NCBI GenBank assembly: GCA_964405325.1
Contig: CAYONM010000203.1
Location: forward strand, 1-6,777
Reading direction: 5' to 3'
DNA from: CAYONM01 sp964405325
Lineage (GTDB): Bacteria > Planctomycetota > UBA11346
DNA length: 6,777 bases
Shown here: positions 1-6,324 of the stretch, piece by piece
Numbering within the stretch: position 1 is the stretch's first letter
Layout: each line of letters opens with the position of its first letter
Program-made: the position numbers and the translations under genes
The notes under the pieces: generated by a model
Databases searched by the model: none
Told to the model about the DNA's origin: nothing
The model's input: only the letters and a program-made list of their open reading frames with translations

Positions 1-40
1 TGGCAGGCGCTGTAAGCTGTTTGTTCGTCTATAACTGTGC

Positions 41-772
41 ATGGCAATATTAACTATATTAACTATATTAACTTTGCGGCTGCATCAGGCCCGGCAATCG
101 GCGCGCAACGGTGCCGATCATCACATTCTGGAGGACCGTCGCTATCCCAGCTACCTGCGTCGGGCGCAGTTGGCAGCCGCTGAGTATCTACATAAGCATG
201 CATGCATCGATGACACCGAGGATACCCAATTCCTATACATCGATGAGCTCCAGGAAGTCCTGCACGCACCCCGCCCCTTGCAGGAGCTGATCCAGCGCCG
301 CCGTCGCCACTATCGGCGTCAACAGCGCCTGCGCATGCCACAGCATTTCGGATCGCCACCCGTCCAGACGCCGGCCGACGGTCGGCCGGCATCGAAGGCC
401 ATCACCACGATCCGTGGCCTGGCGGCTTATCGGGAAACGGTGGATGGCATCGTCCACTGCGGTGCCCCGGAGCATTTGCCAGCGGATCGCATTCTGCTGC
501 TCACCAATCGCTTTCATGATTATTATCATCTGCTCAGCCGCGTCCGCGCTATCATCACCACCATGGGTTCGCCCTTCGAGCACATTGGCATCCTGGCCCG
601 GGAAATGGGCATTCCGATCCTCTACCAGGCCGAGGGTGCCGAGCATCTGCTCCGGGATGGCATGCACGTGCGCATGCATGCGGATGGTTCGGTGGAACTG
701 CGCGATGCCGCGAGGGTGGATGGTTGGCAGCATGACGATGGGCTCATAGCCGATTCCGCTCTGCAGCGGTAA
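41..772 (+). CDS. PEP-utilizing enzyme, C-terminal fragment (swivelling phosphohistidine domain)
   Basis: The 243-residue product matches the C-terminal part of PEP synthase/rifampin phosphotransferase-like enzymes, in which a swivelling domain carries a phosphorylated histidine between an ATP-grasp site and a second active site. Residues about 15-100 are an Arg-rich helical connector with the typical acidic stretch and Phe-Leu-x-x-Asp-Glu-Leu motif (64-70). Residues about 118-222 are the swivel domain; His181, followed by ILAREMGIP (184-192), sits where the phosphohistidine is expected. Residues around the histidine (GSPFEH) deviate from the usual GGxTSH pattern. The family is normally several hundred residues longer, so the ATP-grasp part is missing. 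An in-frame stop at 32-34 closes the frame, the ATG at 41 has no ribosome binding site, and the first 11 codons are a 9-bp tandem repeat, so this is probably a truncated remnant. Family assignment is fairly secure; function is doubtful without a partner. Confidence 0.7.
   Translation: MAILTILTILTLRLHQARQSARNGADHHILEDRRYPSYLRRAQLAAAEYLHKHACIDDTEDTQFLYIDELQEVLHAPRPLQELIQRRRRHYRRQQRLRMPQHFGSPPVQTPADGRPASKAITTIRGLAAYRETVDGIVHCGAPEHLPADRILLLTNRFHDYYHLLSRVRAIITTMGSPFEHIGILAREMGIPILYQAEGAEHLLRDGMHVRMHADGSVELRDAARVDGWQHDDGLIADSALQR
47..73. repeat. Three perfect tandem copies of a 9-bp AT-rich unit
   Basis: The unit ATATTAACT occurs three times head to tail without a mismatch. In the frame of the ORF starting at 41 it reads Ile-Leu-Thr three times, using ATA and TTA codons that are uncommon in the GC-rich coding sequence that follows. 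The sharp change of composition after about base 75 suggests that this segment and the gene body have different origins. A 9-bp unit keeps frame if copy number changes. Confidence 0.9.
370..390. repeat. Perfect GC-rich inverted repeat within a coding region
   Basis: Nine-base arms GCCGGCCGA and TCGGCCGGC flank a 3-base CGG loop. The hairpin falls in the codons of the linker (about residues 110-117) between the helical connector and the swivel domain of the PEP-utilizing fragment. It lacks a U tract, so it is not an obvious terminator. Confidence 0.85.
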
Positions 773-881
773 TATCCACTGCCCACATCACCTGTGCTGC
801 CAACCTCTACCACAACGACTGAGAGCGCTGGCAATGGTGCCGCTGCTTTCGTCGAGCTGCCAGGGGGCGATCAGACCCGGA

Positions 882-909
882 TTGTAGCACCAATCCGAAA
901 AGTGATACT
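882..909 (+). promoter_or_regulatory. Weak candidate promoter for the beta-helix gene
   Basis: TTGTAG (882-887) and GATACT (904-909), separated by 16 bases, give a poor sigma70-like match (3 of 6 and 4 of 6) upstream of the ribosome binding site. It lies in the 174-bp gap between two plus-strand ORFs. No operator-like palindrome was seen. The gap holds no other gene I can support. Confidence 0.2.
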
Positions 910-934
910 ACCAGATACACCTTTCATTTTTCCC

Positions 935-940
935 GAGGAG
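935..940 (+). promoter_or_regulatory. Ribosome binding site deciding the beta-helix gene start
   Basis: GAGGAG lies six bases before the ATG at 947. The following codons encode a plausible signal peptide. The reading frame is open back to an ATG at 794, but that start has no comparable site and would bury the signal peptide 51 residues inside the protein. Confidence 0.75.
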
Positions 941-946
941 TTCCCG

Positions 947-3900
947 ATGCCGATTGGCCGCTCTCTGTCGTGCCTGCTCGCGTTAGCTGCATGGAATCTG
1001 CAGCACATCCACGCCGCATCCTGGTCCTGGCAGCAACCGCATGCCACCGTCAGTTCCACTGGCGACCTGAGCTGGTCGCCCGAACCCTTCCGCTATCAGG
1101 CCGGCAGCATCGTCCGCTATATCGACTACGAACATGGTGATGATTCCGATCCCGGAACTCGCGAGCGGCCTTGGCGACACCATCCCTGGGACGAACGGGC
1201 TGCTGGATTGGCCACCGAAGATCCGAACGGGCCAGTCACCTACGTCTTCAAGCGCGGTGTTGTTTATCGCGGAGCGCTCAGCGGCGGCGGCCAAGGGACG
1301 CTCCGGGAGCCGATCCGCCTGACCAGCGATCCCAGTTGGGGGAGCGGCGAGGCGATAATCGCCGGCTCACATGTCGTCGCAGGCGGTTGGCAGCAGGGTG
1401 GGGCTGGTCTACCGGAAGCGGTGCCGGAGCGTGAACAGATCTGGTACGTGGACCTACCCCAAGGTGTCGAGCCGCGTTGTATCTGGGCGCTGGACGACGA
1501 TGGCATCCAGCGGCTGATCCTGGCCCGCACCCCCAACTGGCGTGAGGGCGATGATGACCAGGACGACCTCAAGCGAGACTGGTTCGAATTCTCGGAGACC
1601 CAGCAGAAGGTGGAGCACGACGGCATCCTCAAGAATCTGGGGCAGCTCGACGCCAGTCTGCCGCGAGATCCGGCCTACTACGAAGGCGCCATCATCCGCG
1701 CTGATTGGGGTCCGGTCATGGGCTCGGCGGCGCCGGTACCGATCGACCTGTACGATCCCGAGGCCCATACGGTCATCTTCCATCCCTTTTTTCCGAGAGG
1801 GAAGCAGAAGATCTTCAGCGGCAGCCGTTATTCCCTGGAGGACAATCCGCATTATCTGGATCAGGATGGTGAATTCTGGTTCGATGACGAGGGAGAACAT
1901 CAAGGACGTCTCTATCTGCGCTTGCCGAATGGCGGCGATCCCAATGCCCTGCGCATCGAAGTCGGTGCGCGCACCAACCTGATCCGATTGGTCGGCAGCT
2001 CGCACCTGGAGATCAGCGGTCTCGGCTTCCGGTATACCAACATGCCACCACGCGATGAGTGGCCATGGTTCGCCCAGCCGGAGGTCATCCACCTGCGTGG
2101 CGGCGGCAGTGATATCCGTATCAGCCACAATCGTTTCGTGCATGTCAATAGTGCTGTCGATATCGCTCCCGGCGGAATCGACCAGCATCTGGACAGGATC
2201 GTGATCAGCGACAACGAGATCCTTTATACCGACCAGGGTGCGATCCAGGTCACCGAGGGAAAACCCGAACAGAAATTCGGTCCTTATGGCCAGATCGGTG
2301 ATCTGCGCATCCTTCGCAACCGCATTTATCGCGCCGGACTGTGGCCGGATCGCATGAGCCATGGTCACTGCATTTCGGTGCGTGGCGGTGAGACCGTGGA
2401 GATCGCTGGCAACATTGTGCATCGTACTGGTGGCTGGGGGATTTCGGTCTTCGGTGGCAAAAACAGCGGTACCGGCGGCAGCGTGCCATTCGTGCGCTAC
2501 CTGATCCACCACAACGAGGTGCTCGATCCCTTGCTGTTATCCAACGACTGGGGCGGCATCGAGACCTGGGTGGGCGGTCCCTTCTACGTGTACAACAATG
2601 TCGTTGGCAATCCAGTTGGCATCATGGGCTTCGCCAAGCGCCGCTTCGGCCATGCCTATTATCTGGATGGCGCCTTCAAGAACTATCATTTCAACAATAT
2701 CGCTTGGGCGGAGAACAACGACCCCGGCAGCATCGAAGCCAGCACCGCCGCCTTCCAGGAGATCCACAGTTTCCAGAACACCTTCTTCAACAATACCGCG
2801 TACAACTTCCTGGTCGGCAGTCGGCGGCAGAATCCTGGAGCGGGACGCGATATGTTCCTGGGCAACATCTTCCAGGACATCAGCGAGAAGGTCTTCCGCC
2901 ACAGCGATTCCAAAAACGAGGATCCCAATGCCCACCACGCTGGCGAGCAAGGGGAGCACTTCGCCTACGAGACCAACGCCTACAGTCGCAACGTCCTGTA
3001 CGACATCGGCGGAACGGTGGGCAATTTCCACGCCCTCGGCGGCGATCATCCGAATCTCACCTCTTTCGCGGAAGCCCTGGCAAGCGTCGACACCATGGCC
3101 GCGGATGCCGGGATCTATGCCCGCCGTTCGCCTTTGATCGATCCGGCCGGCGGCGATTTCCGCCCCACTCCGGAATCCATCGCCATCGATACCGGAGTGC
3201 GGGTCTTCGTACCCTGGGCCCTATCGGGCGTGGTCGGCGAATGGCACTTCACCCGCAACCGCATGGATCCGAATGCGGTGATCGACGAGCATTGGTTCAT
3301 GCGCGACTACTATTTGTCGCGGACCGATTACCATGCCATGCCTACCTATCCCTTGATCGGTCAAGGCATCGCCGCAACGGACTATGTCGCCGGCGTCCTG
3401 GAGGATTGGACCCATGGCGCCCTGCGTCTGAACGGCCAGGACCAGTATCTGGCCGTGAATGGTGAGCAGCTGGCCGAAGCCATCACATATCCAGGCGGCC
3501 GCGATCAGCCTGAGCGGATTGCCGAGGGTGCCGACAAGGCCACCCTGGATATGCAGGACAACGACTTCCTTATCGAAGTTTTTCTGAGGACCGAGGACAC
3601 GGACGGCTGCATCCTGCAGAAACTGTCTCCGGAGAACGGCTACGCTCTGGATATAGTCGACGGTCGTCCCCGCCTACGCCTGCGCACGGGAGGCACCGAC
3701 GTCTACACTCTGACCAGCACCCAAGGCATTGCCGATGATCGCTGGCATCATGTCATCGCAGAGGTGGACCGTTCCGGCACCGCTATGCTCTTCATCGACG
3801 GTCGTGCCGTGGCTGCCATCGCCCAGGGAAGCATGCCGACCGGCAGTCTGAGCAACCGAGCCGATGTCCTGGTAGGCGGCGGTCCCGATACGGTAGCACT

Positions 3901-4069
3901 GGCGGCAACGCTGGATTTCCTGCGCGTGGCGCGCGGCACTCTGGACGCAGCCAAAACCAACATCGAGGAATTGTACGCGTGGCAATTCGACGGCCCGCAG
4001 TTCCGGGATTTCAACGGTCGCCTTCCCACTGGCGAACGACGAGACGCTGGCGCAATCGAAGCCGATTGA
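947..4069 (+). CDS. Secreted right-handed parallel beta-helix protein with C-terminal LamG-like domain
   Basis: The 1040-residue product begins with a Sec-type signal peptide (about 1-24, Arg5, hydrophobic core LLALAAW, cleavage near HAA-SW). Residues 56-75 carry the YIDYEHGDDSDPGT opening typical of beta-helix carbohydrate-active proteins, followed by the first strands (to about 150) and an insert rich in Asp and Trp (about 160-340). The main helix spans about 340-700, with repeated turn motifs such as ISHNRF, ISDNEI, ILRNRI, IAGNIV and FNNIAW. An FRPTPESIAIDTG segment (738-750) closes the helix. Residues about 825-1000 form a LamG/concanavalin-like domain with the hallmark DRWHHVIAEVDRSG and LFIDGRAV. 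Known beta-helix families include polysaccharide lyases and glycosidases; no catalytic residue can be assigned here, so lyase, hydrolase or binding protein all remain possible. It is convergent with the GH43 gene, suggesting extracellular attack on a plant or algal polysaccharide. The gene looks intact. Confidence 0.85.
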   Translation: MPIGRSLSCLLALAAWNLQHIHAASWSWQQPHATVSSTGDLSWSPEPFRYQAGSIVRYIDYEHGDDSDPGTRERPWRHHPWDERAAGLATEDPNGPVTYVFKRGVVYRGALSGGGQGTLREPIRLTSDPSWGSGEAIIAGSHVVAGGWQQGGAGLPEAVPEREQIWYVDLPQGVEPRCIWALDDDGIQRLILARTPNWREGDDDQDDLKRDWFEFSETQQKVEHDGILKNLGQLDASLPRDPAYYEGAIIRADWGPVMGSAAPVPIDLYDPEAHTVIFHPFFPRGKQKIFSGSRYSLEDNPHYLDQDGEFWFDDEGEHQGRLYLRLPNGGDPNALRIEVGARTNLIRLVGSSHLEISGLGFRYTNMPPRDEWPWFAQPEVIHLRGGGSDIRISHNRFVHVNSAVDIAPGGIDQHLDRIVISDNEILYTDQGAIQVTEGKPEQKFGPYGQIGDLRILRNRIYRAGLWPDRMSHGHCISVRGGETVEIAGNIVHRTGGWGISVFGGKNSGTGGSVPFVRYLIHHNEVLDPLLLSNDWGGIETWVGGPFYVYNNVVGNPVGIMGFAKRRFGHAYYLDGAFKNYHFNNIAWAENNDPGSIEASTAAFQEIHSFQNTFFNNTAYNFLVGSRRQNPGAGRDMFLGNIFQDISEKVFRHSDSKNEDPNAHHAGEQGEHFAYETNAYSRNVLYDIGGTVGNFHALGGDHPNLTSFAEALASVDTMAADAGIYARRSPLIDPAGGDFRPTPESIAIDTGVRVFVPWALSGVVGEWHFTRNRMDPNAVIDEHWFMRDYYLSRTDYHAMPTYPLIGQGIAATDYVAGVLEDWTHGALRLNGQDQYLAVNGEQLAEAITYPGGRDQPERIAEGADKATLDMQDNDFLIEVFLRTEDTDGCILQKLSPENGYALDIVDGRPRLRLRTGGTDVYTLTSTQGIADDRWHHVIAEVDRSGTAMLFIDGRAVAAIAQGSMPTGSLSNRADVLVGGGPDTVALAATLDFLRVARGTLDAAKTNIEELYAWQFDGPQFRDFNGRLPTGERRDAGAIEAD

Positions 4070-4201
4070 ACCGGAACGGCATAGCGCGGCATGTTTCCAT
4101 TCAGCCGGAGACAGACCACAAAGGCCGATGGGGACCAAATCCCACGCAGGAGCAGAGGCGCGGAAGTTCTTTCAAACCAGCTGGGGTTGGTTTAAGCAGC
4201 A

Positions 4202-4248
4202 ATAGTCCCTCAAGGCCGCAGAACTATCATTAACTCGAAGATACCCCT
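4202..4248. repeat. 47-bp direct repeat, copy 1
   Basis: It is identical over 47 bases to 6662-6708, in the same orientation, 2460 bp away. It begins ATAGTCCCTCAAGGCCG. The GTCCCTCAAGGCCG core at 4205-4218 is also the arm of the inverted repeat at 6665-6765. Beyond 4248 similarity decays, although TAAAGGC recurs at nearly the same offset (4263-4269 versus 6726-6732), which hints that copy 1 is a shortened, degenerate copy of the longer element. Confidence 0.95.
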
Positions 4249-4271
4249 GCTAAGGCGCCTATTAAAGGCCA

Positions 4272-4469
4272 TCAGACGACGGCGCTCATATCCGGCACAA
4301 TCAGCATTGAGCCGTTGCTATCAGGATTTCGCATGGTGATCCGAGCATGGGTACCGGACACTCGGATGGTACCAGAGGATGCACCCGCACTGGTCTCGAG
4401 GTGCAGCCGAGCGCGCAGACTGGCGCCACGCTCCACTACACCCTGGTTGGCACGAAATGTCGAAGAGCC
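4272..4469 (-). pseudogene. Unidentified 3' gene tail (C-terminal fragment)
   Basis: On the minus strand an open frame ends in TGA at 4272-4274 and reads back through a protein-like stretch: GVVERGASLRARLHLE, then SGTIRVSGTHARITMRN, ending SMLIVPDMSAVV. Alternating hydrophobic and polar residues and regular Gly suggest a beta-rich C-terminal domain, as found at the end of many polysaccharide lyases and hydrolases, but I do not recognise the family. No start codon with a ribosome binding site exists upstream; the frame closes at 4488-4490 inside the MITE-like element. With the element removed, the frame would run out of register into the GH43 3' end, so the 5' part of this gene is missing and not merely displaced by the element. 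It lies downstream of GH43 on the same strand and may once have belonged to the same operon. Confidence 0.4.
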
Positions 4470-4470
4470 T

Positions 4471-4480
4471 CTGTTTAGAC
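4471..4480. repeat. Target-site duplication, left copy
   Basis: CTGTTTAGAC directly abuts the left terminal inverted repeat and is repeated exactly at 4758-4767 directly after the right one. The match stops on both sides at the element ends, as expected for a duplication made on insertion. Confidence 0.85.
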
Positions 4481-4516
4481 CTGGCCATTACCCACAAGTA
4501 AGCCGAACCAGATTGC

Positions 4517-4551
4517 TACACAGAGATCACAGAGGCACAGAGGCACAGAGA
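4517..4551 (+). repeat. Inner inverted arm of CACAGAG units, left
   Basis: The arm holds four CACAGAG units; the last three are spaced at 8 bases and followed by G, G and A. It pairs with 4685-4719 at 31 of 35 positions. All four differences are transitions; read as plus-strand RNA, three become G-U pairs and one an A-C mismatch. Confidence 0.85.
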
Positions 4552-4684
4552 GTCCGAATGAGCTTGATAAGAGGGTCGTCCTTGGCCACGGAATCTCTCG
4601 ATAGCATCGTTTTCCAGCAGCGAAGAGCTTGGAGCATGCCAGATGTCTGGGCCCGTAAGAATGTTTGAGGCCAAAAGAGCTCAA

Positions 4685-4719
4685 TCTCTGTGTCTCTGTG
4701 TCTCTGTGGCCTCTGTGTA
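4685..4719 (+). repeat. Inner inverted arm of CTCTGTG units, right
   Basis: This is the complement arm of 4517-4551, made of CTCTGTG units, the first three at 8-base spacing. With the left arm it encloses a 133-base central segment with no credible ORF. Similar ctctgtg/cacagag tracts are, from memory, common between genes in environmental bacterial genomes; I cannot verify that here. Confidence 0.85.
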
Positions 4720-4757
4720 ACCCATCGTTGCGCTTCCGATTTGTGGGTAATGGCCAG

Positions 4758-4767
4758 CTGTTTAGAC
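4758..4767. repeat. Target-site duplication, right copy, overlapping the GH43 stop codon
   Basis: This is the second exact copy of CTGTTTAGAC. Read on the minus strand it supplies the last GH43 codon (GTC, Val518), the TAA stop and four further bases. The insertion therefore left the gene intact. Confidence 0.85.
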
Positions 4768-6318
4768 ATCGGCATCCTCGGCATATTCGAACCAATCGAA
4801 GCAAGCGGGGGTGGTGCTCGGTTTACCATGACCGGTGGCGTAGAGGGCGAAGAAGACCCCGGTAAATAATCCGGCCACCTCGGTGGAGAGATAACGAATC
4901 TCACCTGCCCCTGCATGCTGCCAGTGCTCGCCATCAGCGCTGAACCGGAAGCGATACCAGACCGGATCAGCAGTCACTTCCAGATACACCCGTTCATGAT
5001 GCCAGGGGAGACGACACTCCTCCGCCACCAGAGATCCGATGCGACGCCGCAGCAGAAGGTCGTTGCGCTGATGACGACGTTGCAAGGCGATCTCGTAATG
5101 ATGCTTGGGATTCTGCCAGACGCAGAGACCCGCTTCCTCCCTCTCGTGCTCCTGGTCCTGTCCCTCACCAGGAGCGAAATCCAGGCATGTGGCGACACGA
5201 CAACGGAGATGGCGTTGGCGCCGACCGATCCAAGTGGGCCGGAACATGTTGTCGATGTCACTGGCCGTGCCCCAAAGGGTGAGATGGCCCGGTCGATGGT
5301 CGAGGGAATAGCATGCCGAGCGTGGCAGGCGCAGGTGATTCCATTCCAGGTCCAGCGTCTGGCTATCGAAGTCATCCCGCACCGGCTTGGGCGGTAGCGC
5401 CTGCAACGGGTGCGGCAAGGCGGCCTCGAACGACAGGGGCAGCCGTCCGTCCGTTCCCACCACAGGCCAGCCTGCGTCGGTCCAGCGCACCGGCGCCAAG
5501 CAGGTCTCCCGGCCGAGCACGTGGTGGGAGTGGTAGCCCACGGGACGGATCGCCAAAAAGACCATCCACCAGGAACCATCCGGTGCCTGCACCAGATCTC
5601 CATGACCACACGCTTGTAACGGAAGATCCGTGCTGCGGTTGCTGAAGATGGGATTGTCCGGGCAGGATTCCCACGGTCCCCAGGGGGAGTGTGAACGGGC
5701 GATGGTGCCCATGTGCCCGTATTCGGTTCCTCCCTCAGCGATCATCAGATAGTAGCGCCCATCGATCTTGTACAGATGCGGGGCCTCAGCCCCCTTGCCG
5801 CCGGTACCGGGCCAGATTTCCCGCACCGGCTCGAGGATGGCGCCAGTCTGGAGCTCGATGCGGCTCTGACCGATCGTACATCGGCGCATACCACGATCGT
5901 CGGTAAAACGATAGCTGTTGGTGTAGTAGACGCTGCCGTCGTCATCGACAAACAAGGACGGATCGATGCCGGGCTGATCGATCCAGACCGGATCCGACCA
6001 GGGTCCGGCCGGATCTGCGGCATGCACGATGAAATTGCCACCACCACCGGCATTGGTGCACGTGAGGTAGAAACGCCCCGCATGATGGCGCAGGGTCGGG
6101 GCCAGCATACCGCAGCTGACCCAGGGCTCGAAAGGCATCTGCTCCGGCCGGTGCACGGCGTGCCCGATCTGCCGCCAATGCACCAGATCGCGGCTGTGCC
6201 AGATGGGGATCGCGGGAAAATATTCGAAACTGGAGACTGCCAGATAGTAGTCCTCTCCGACCCGGCAGATACTGGGATCGGGCGAGAAACCGGGAATGAC
6301 GGGATTGTGGAGCCTCAT
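4762..6318 (-). CDS. Glycoside hydrolase family 43, beta-xylosidase/alpha-L-arabinofuranosidase type
   Basis: The 518-residue product is a full-length GH43 enzyme, which hydrolyses xylosyl or arabinosyl ends of xylo- and arabino-oligosaccharides with inversion. The five-bladed propeller spans about 1-300. The three acidic residues are in place: general base Asp14 (GFSPDPS), pKa-modulating Asp119 (GIDPSLF) and general acid Glu178 (GAEAPHLYK). The active-site His-Gly-Asp at 239-241 is also present. Residues about 312-518 form the concanavalin-like C-terminal domain (GH43_C2) seen in larger GH43 xylosidases; the total length is normal. The NPVIPGFSPDPSICRVGEDYY opening and AEGGTEYGHMGTIARS resemble subfamilies 11/12, more likely 12; the exact substrate is inferred. 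No signal peptide is seen, so it probably acts in the cytoplasm on imported oligosaccharides. The ATG follows an AAGGA site at a 10-base spacing. An SGNH-like gene ends six bases upstream, suggesting an operon. Confidence 0.93.
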   Translation of the reverse strand: MRLHNPVIPGFSPDPSICRVGEDYYLAVSSFEYFPAIPIWHSRDLVHWRQIGHAVHRPEQMPFEPWVSCGMLAPTLRHHAGRFYLTCTNAGGGGNFIVHAADPAGPWSDPVWIDQPGIDPSLFVDDDGSVYYTNSYRFTDDRGMRRCTIGQSRIELQTGAILEPVREIWPGTGGKGAEAPHLYKIDGRYYLMIAEGGTEYGHMGTIARSHSPWGPWESCPDNPIFSNRSTDLPLQACGHGDLVQAPDGSWWMVFLAIRPVGYHSHHVLGRETCLAPVRWTDAGWPVVGTDGRLPLSFEAALPHPLQALPPKPVRDDFDSQTLDLEWNHLRLPRSACYSLDHRPGHLTLWGTASDIDNMFRPTWIGRRQRHLRCRVATCLDFAPGEGQDQEHEREEAGLCVWQNPKHHYEIALQRRHQRNDLLLRRRIGSLVAEECRLPWHHERVYLEVTADPVWYRFRFSADGEHWQHAGAGEIRYLSTEVAGLFTGVFFALYATGHGKPSTTPACFDWFEYAEDADV

Positions 6319-6324
6319 CAGTGC

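Larger units (their letters stand above)
4481..4757. mobile_element. MITE-like 277-bp non-coding element
   Basis: The ends are perfect 17-bp terminal inverted repeats (CTGGCCATTACCCACAA at 4481-4497, its complement at 4741-4757), bounded by the exact 10-bp duplication CTGTTTAGAC. A second, longer pair of inverted arms lies inside (4517-4551 and 4685-4719), built from CACAGAG units, and a 6-bp pair TGAGCT/AGCTCA (4559-4564, 4678-4683) nests within these, so the whole element can fold into a long hairpin. No transposase or other credible ORF is present, so movement would depend on an enzyme supplied elsewhere. A 10-bp duplication is within the range known for IS4-type transposases, but I cannot name the family. 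It lies immediately behind the GH43 stop codon and could act as a terminator or mRNA-stabilising structure there. Confidence 0.8.
4070..4761. other. Convergent intergenic region of repeats and gene debris
   Basis: This 692-bp stretch separates the 3' ends of the beta-helix and GH43 genes. Bases 4070-4201 hold nothing I can assign; a weak 6-bp stem with an 8-base loop at 4174-4193 has no U tract. The rest holds a 47-bp repeat copy, a minus-strand gene tail and a 277-bp MITE-like element, listed separately. A nominal plus-strand ORF at 4315-4668 runs across both the gene tail and the element and is not credible. Confidence 0.7.

Noticed and set aside
1..40. End of an upstream gene (Trp-Gln-Ala-Leu-stop at 1-15)
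   Set aside because: Four codons are too few to support a coding call, and other frames are equally possible.
794..946. N-terminal extension of the beta-helix gene from the ATG at 794
   Set aside because: The ATG at 947 has GAGGAG at six bases and starts a signal peptide; the extension would place that signal peptide inside the protein.
1454..2512. A 352-residue open frame antisense to the beta-helix gene
   Set aside because: It lies wholly opposite a convincing secreted protein, has no recognisable domain or ribosome binding site, and is typical of GC-rich antisense frames.
4174..4193. Intrinsic terminator after the beta-helix gene
   Set aside because: The stem AAACCA/TGGTTT is only 6 bp, AT-rich and has no U tract after it.
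4315..4668. A 117-residue plus-strand ORF in the intergenic region
   Set aside because: It crosses the gene tail on the other strand and the left end of the MITE-like element, so it cannot predate the insertion, and it looks unlike a protein.
4517..4719. CRISPR-like array from the CACAGAG units
   Set aside because: The units are 7-8 bases with no spacers and are arranged as two inverted arms, not as regularly spaced direct repeats.
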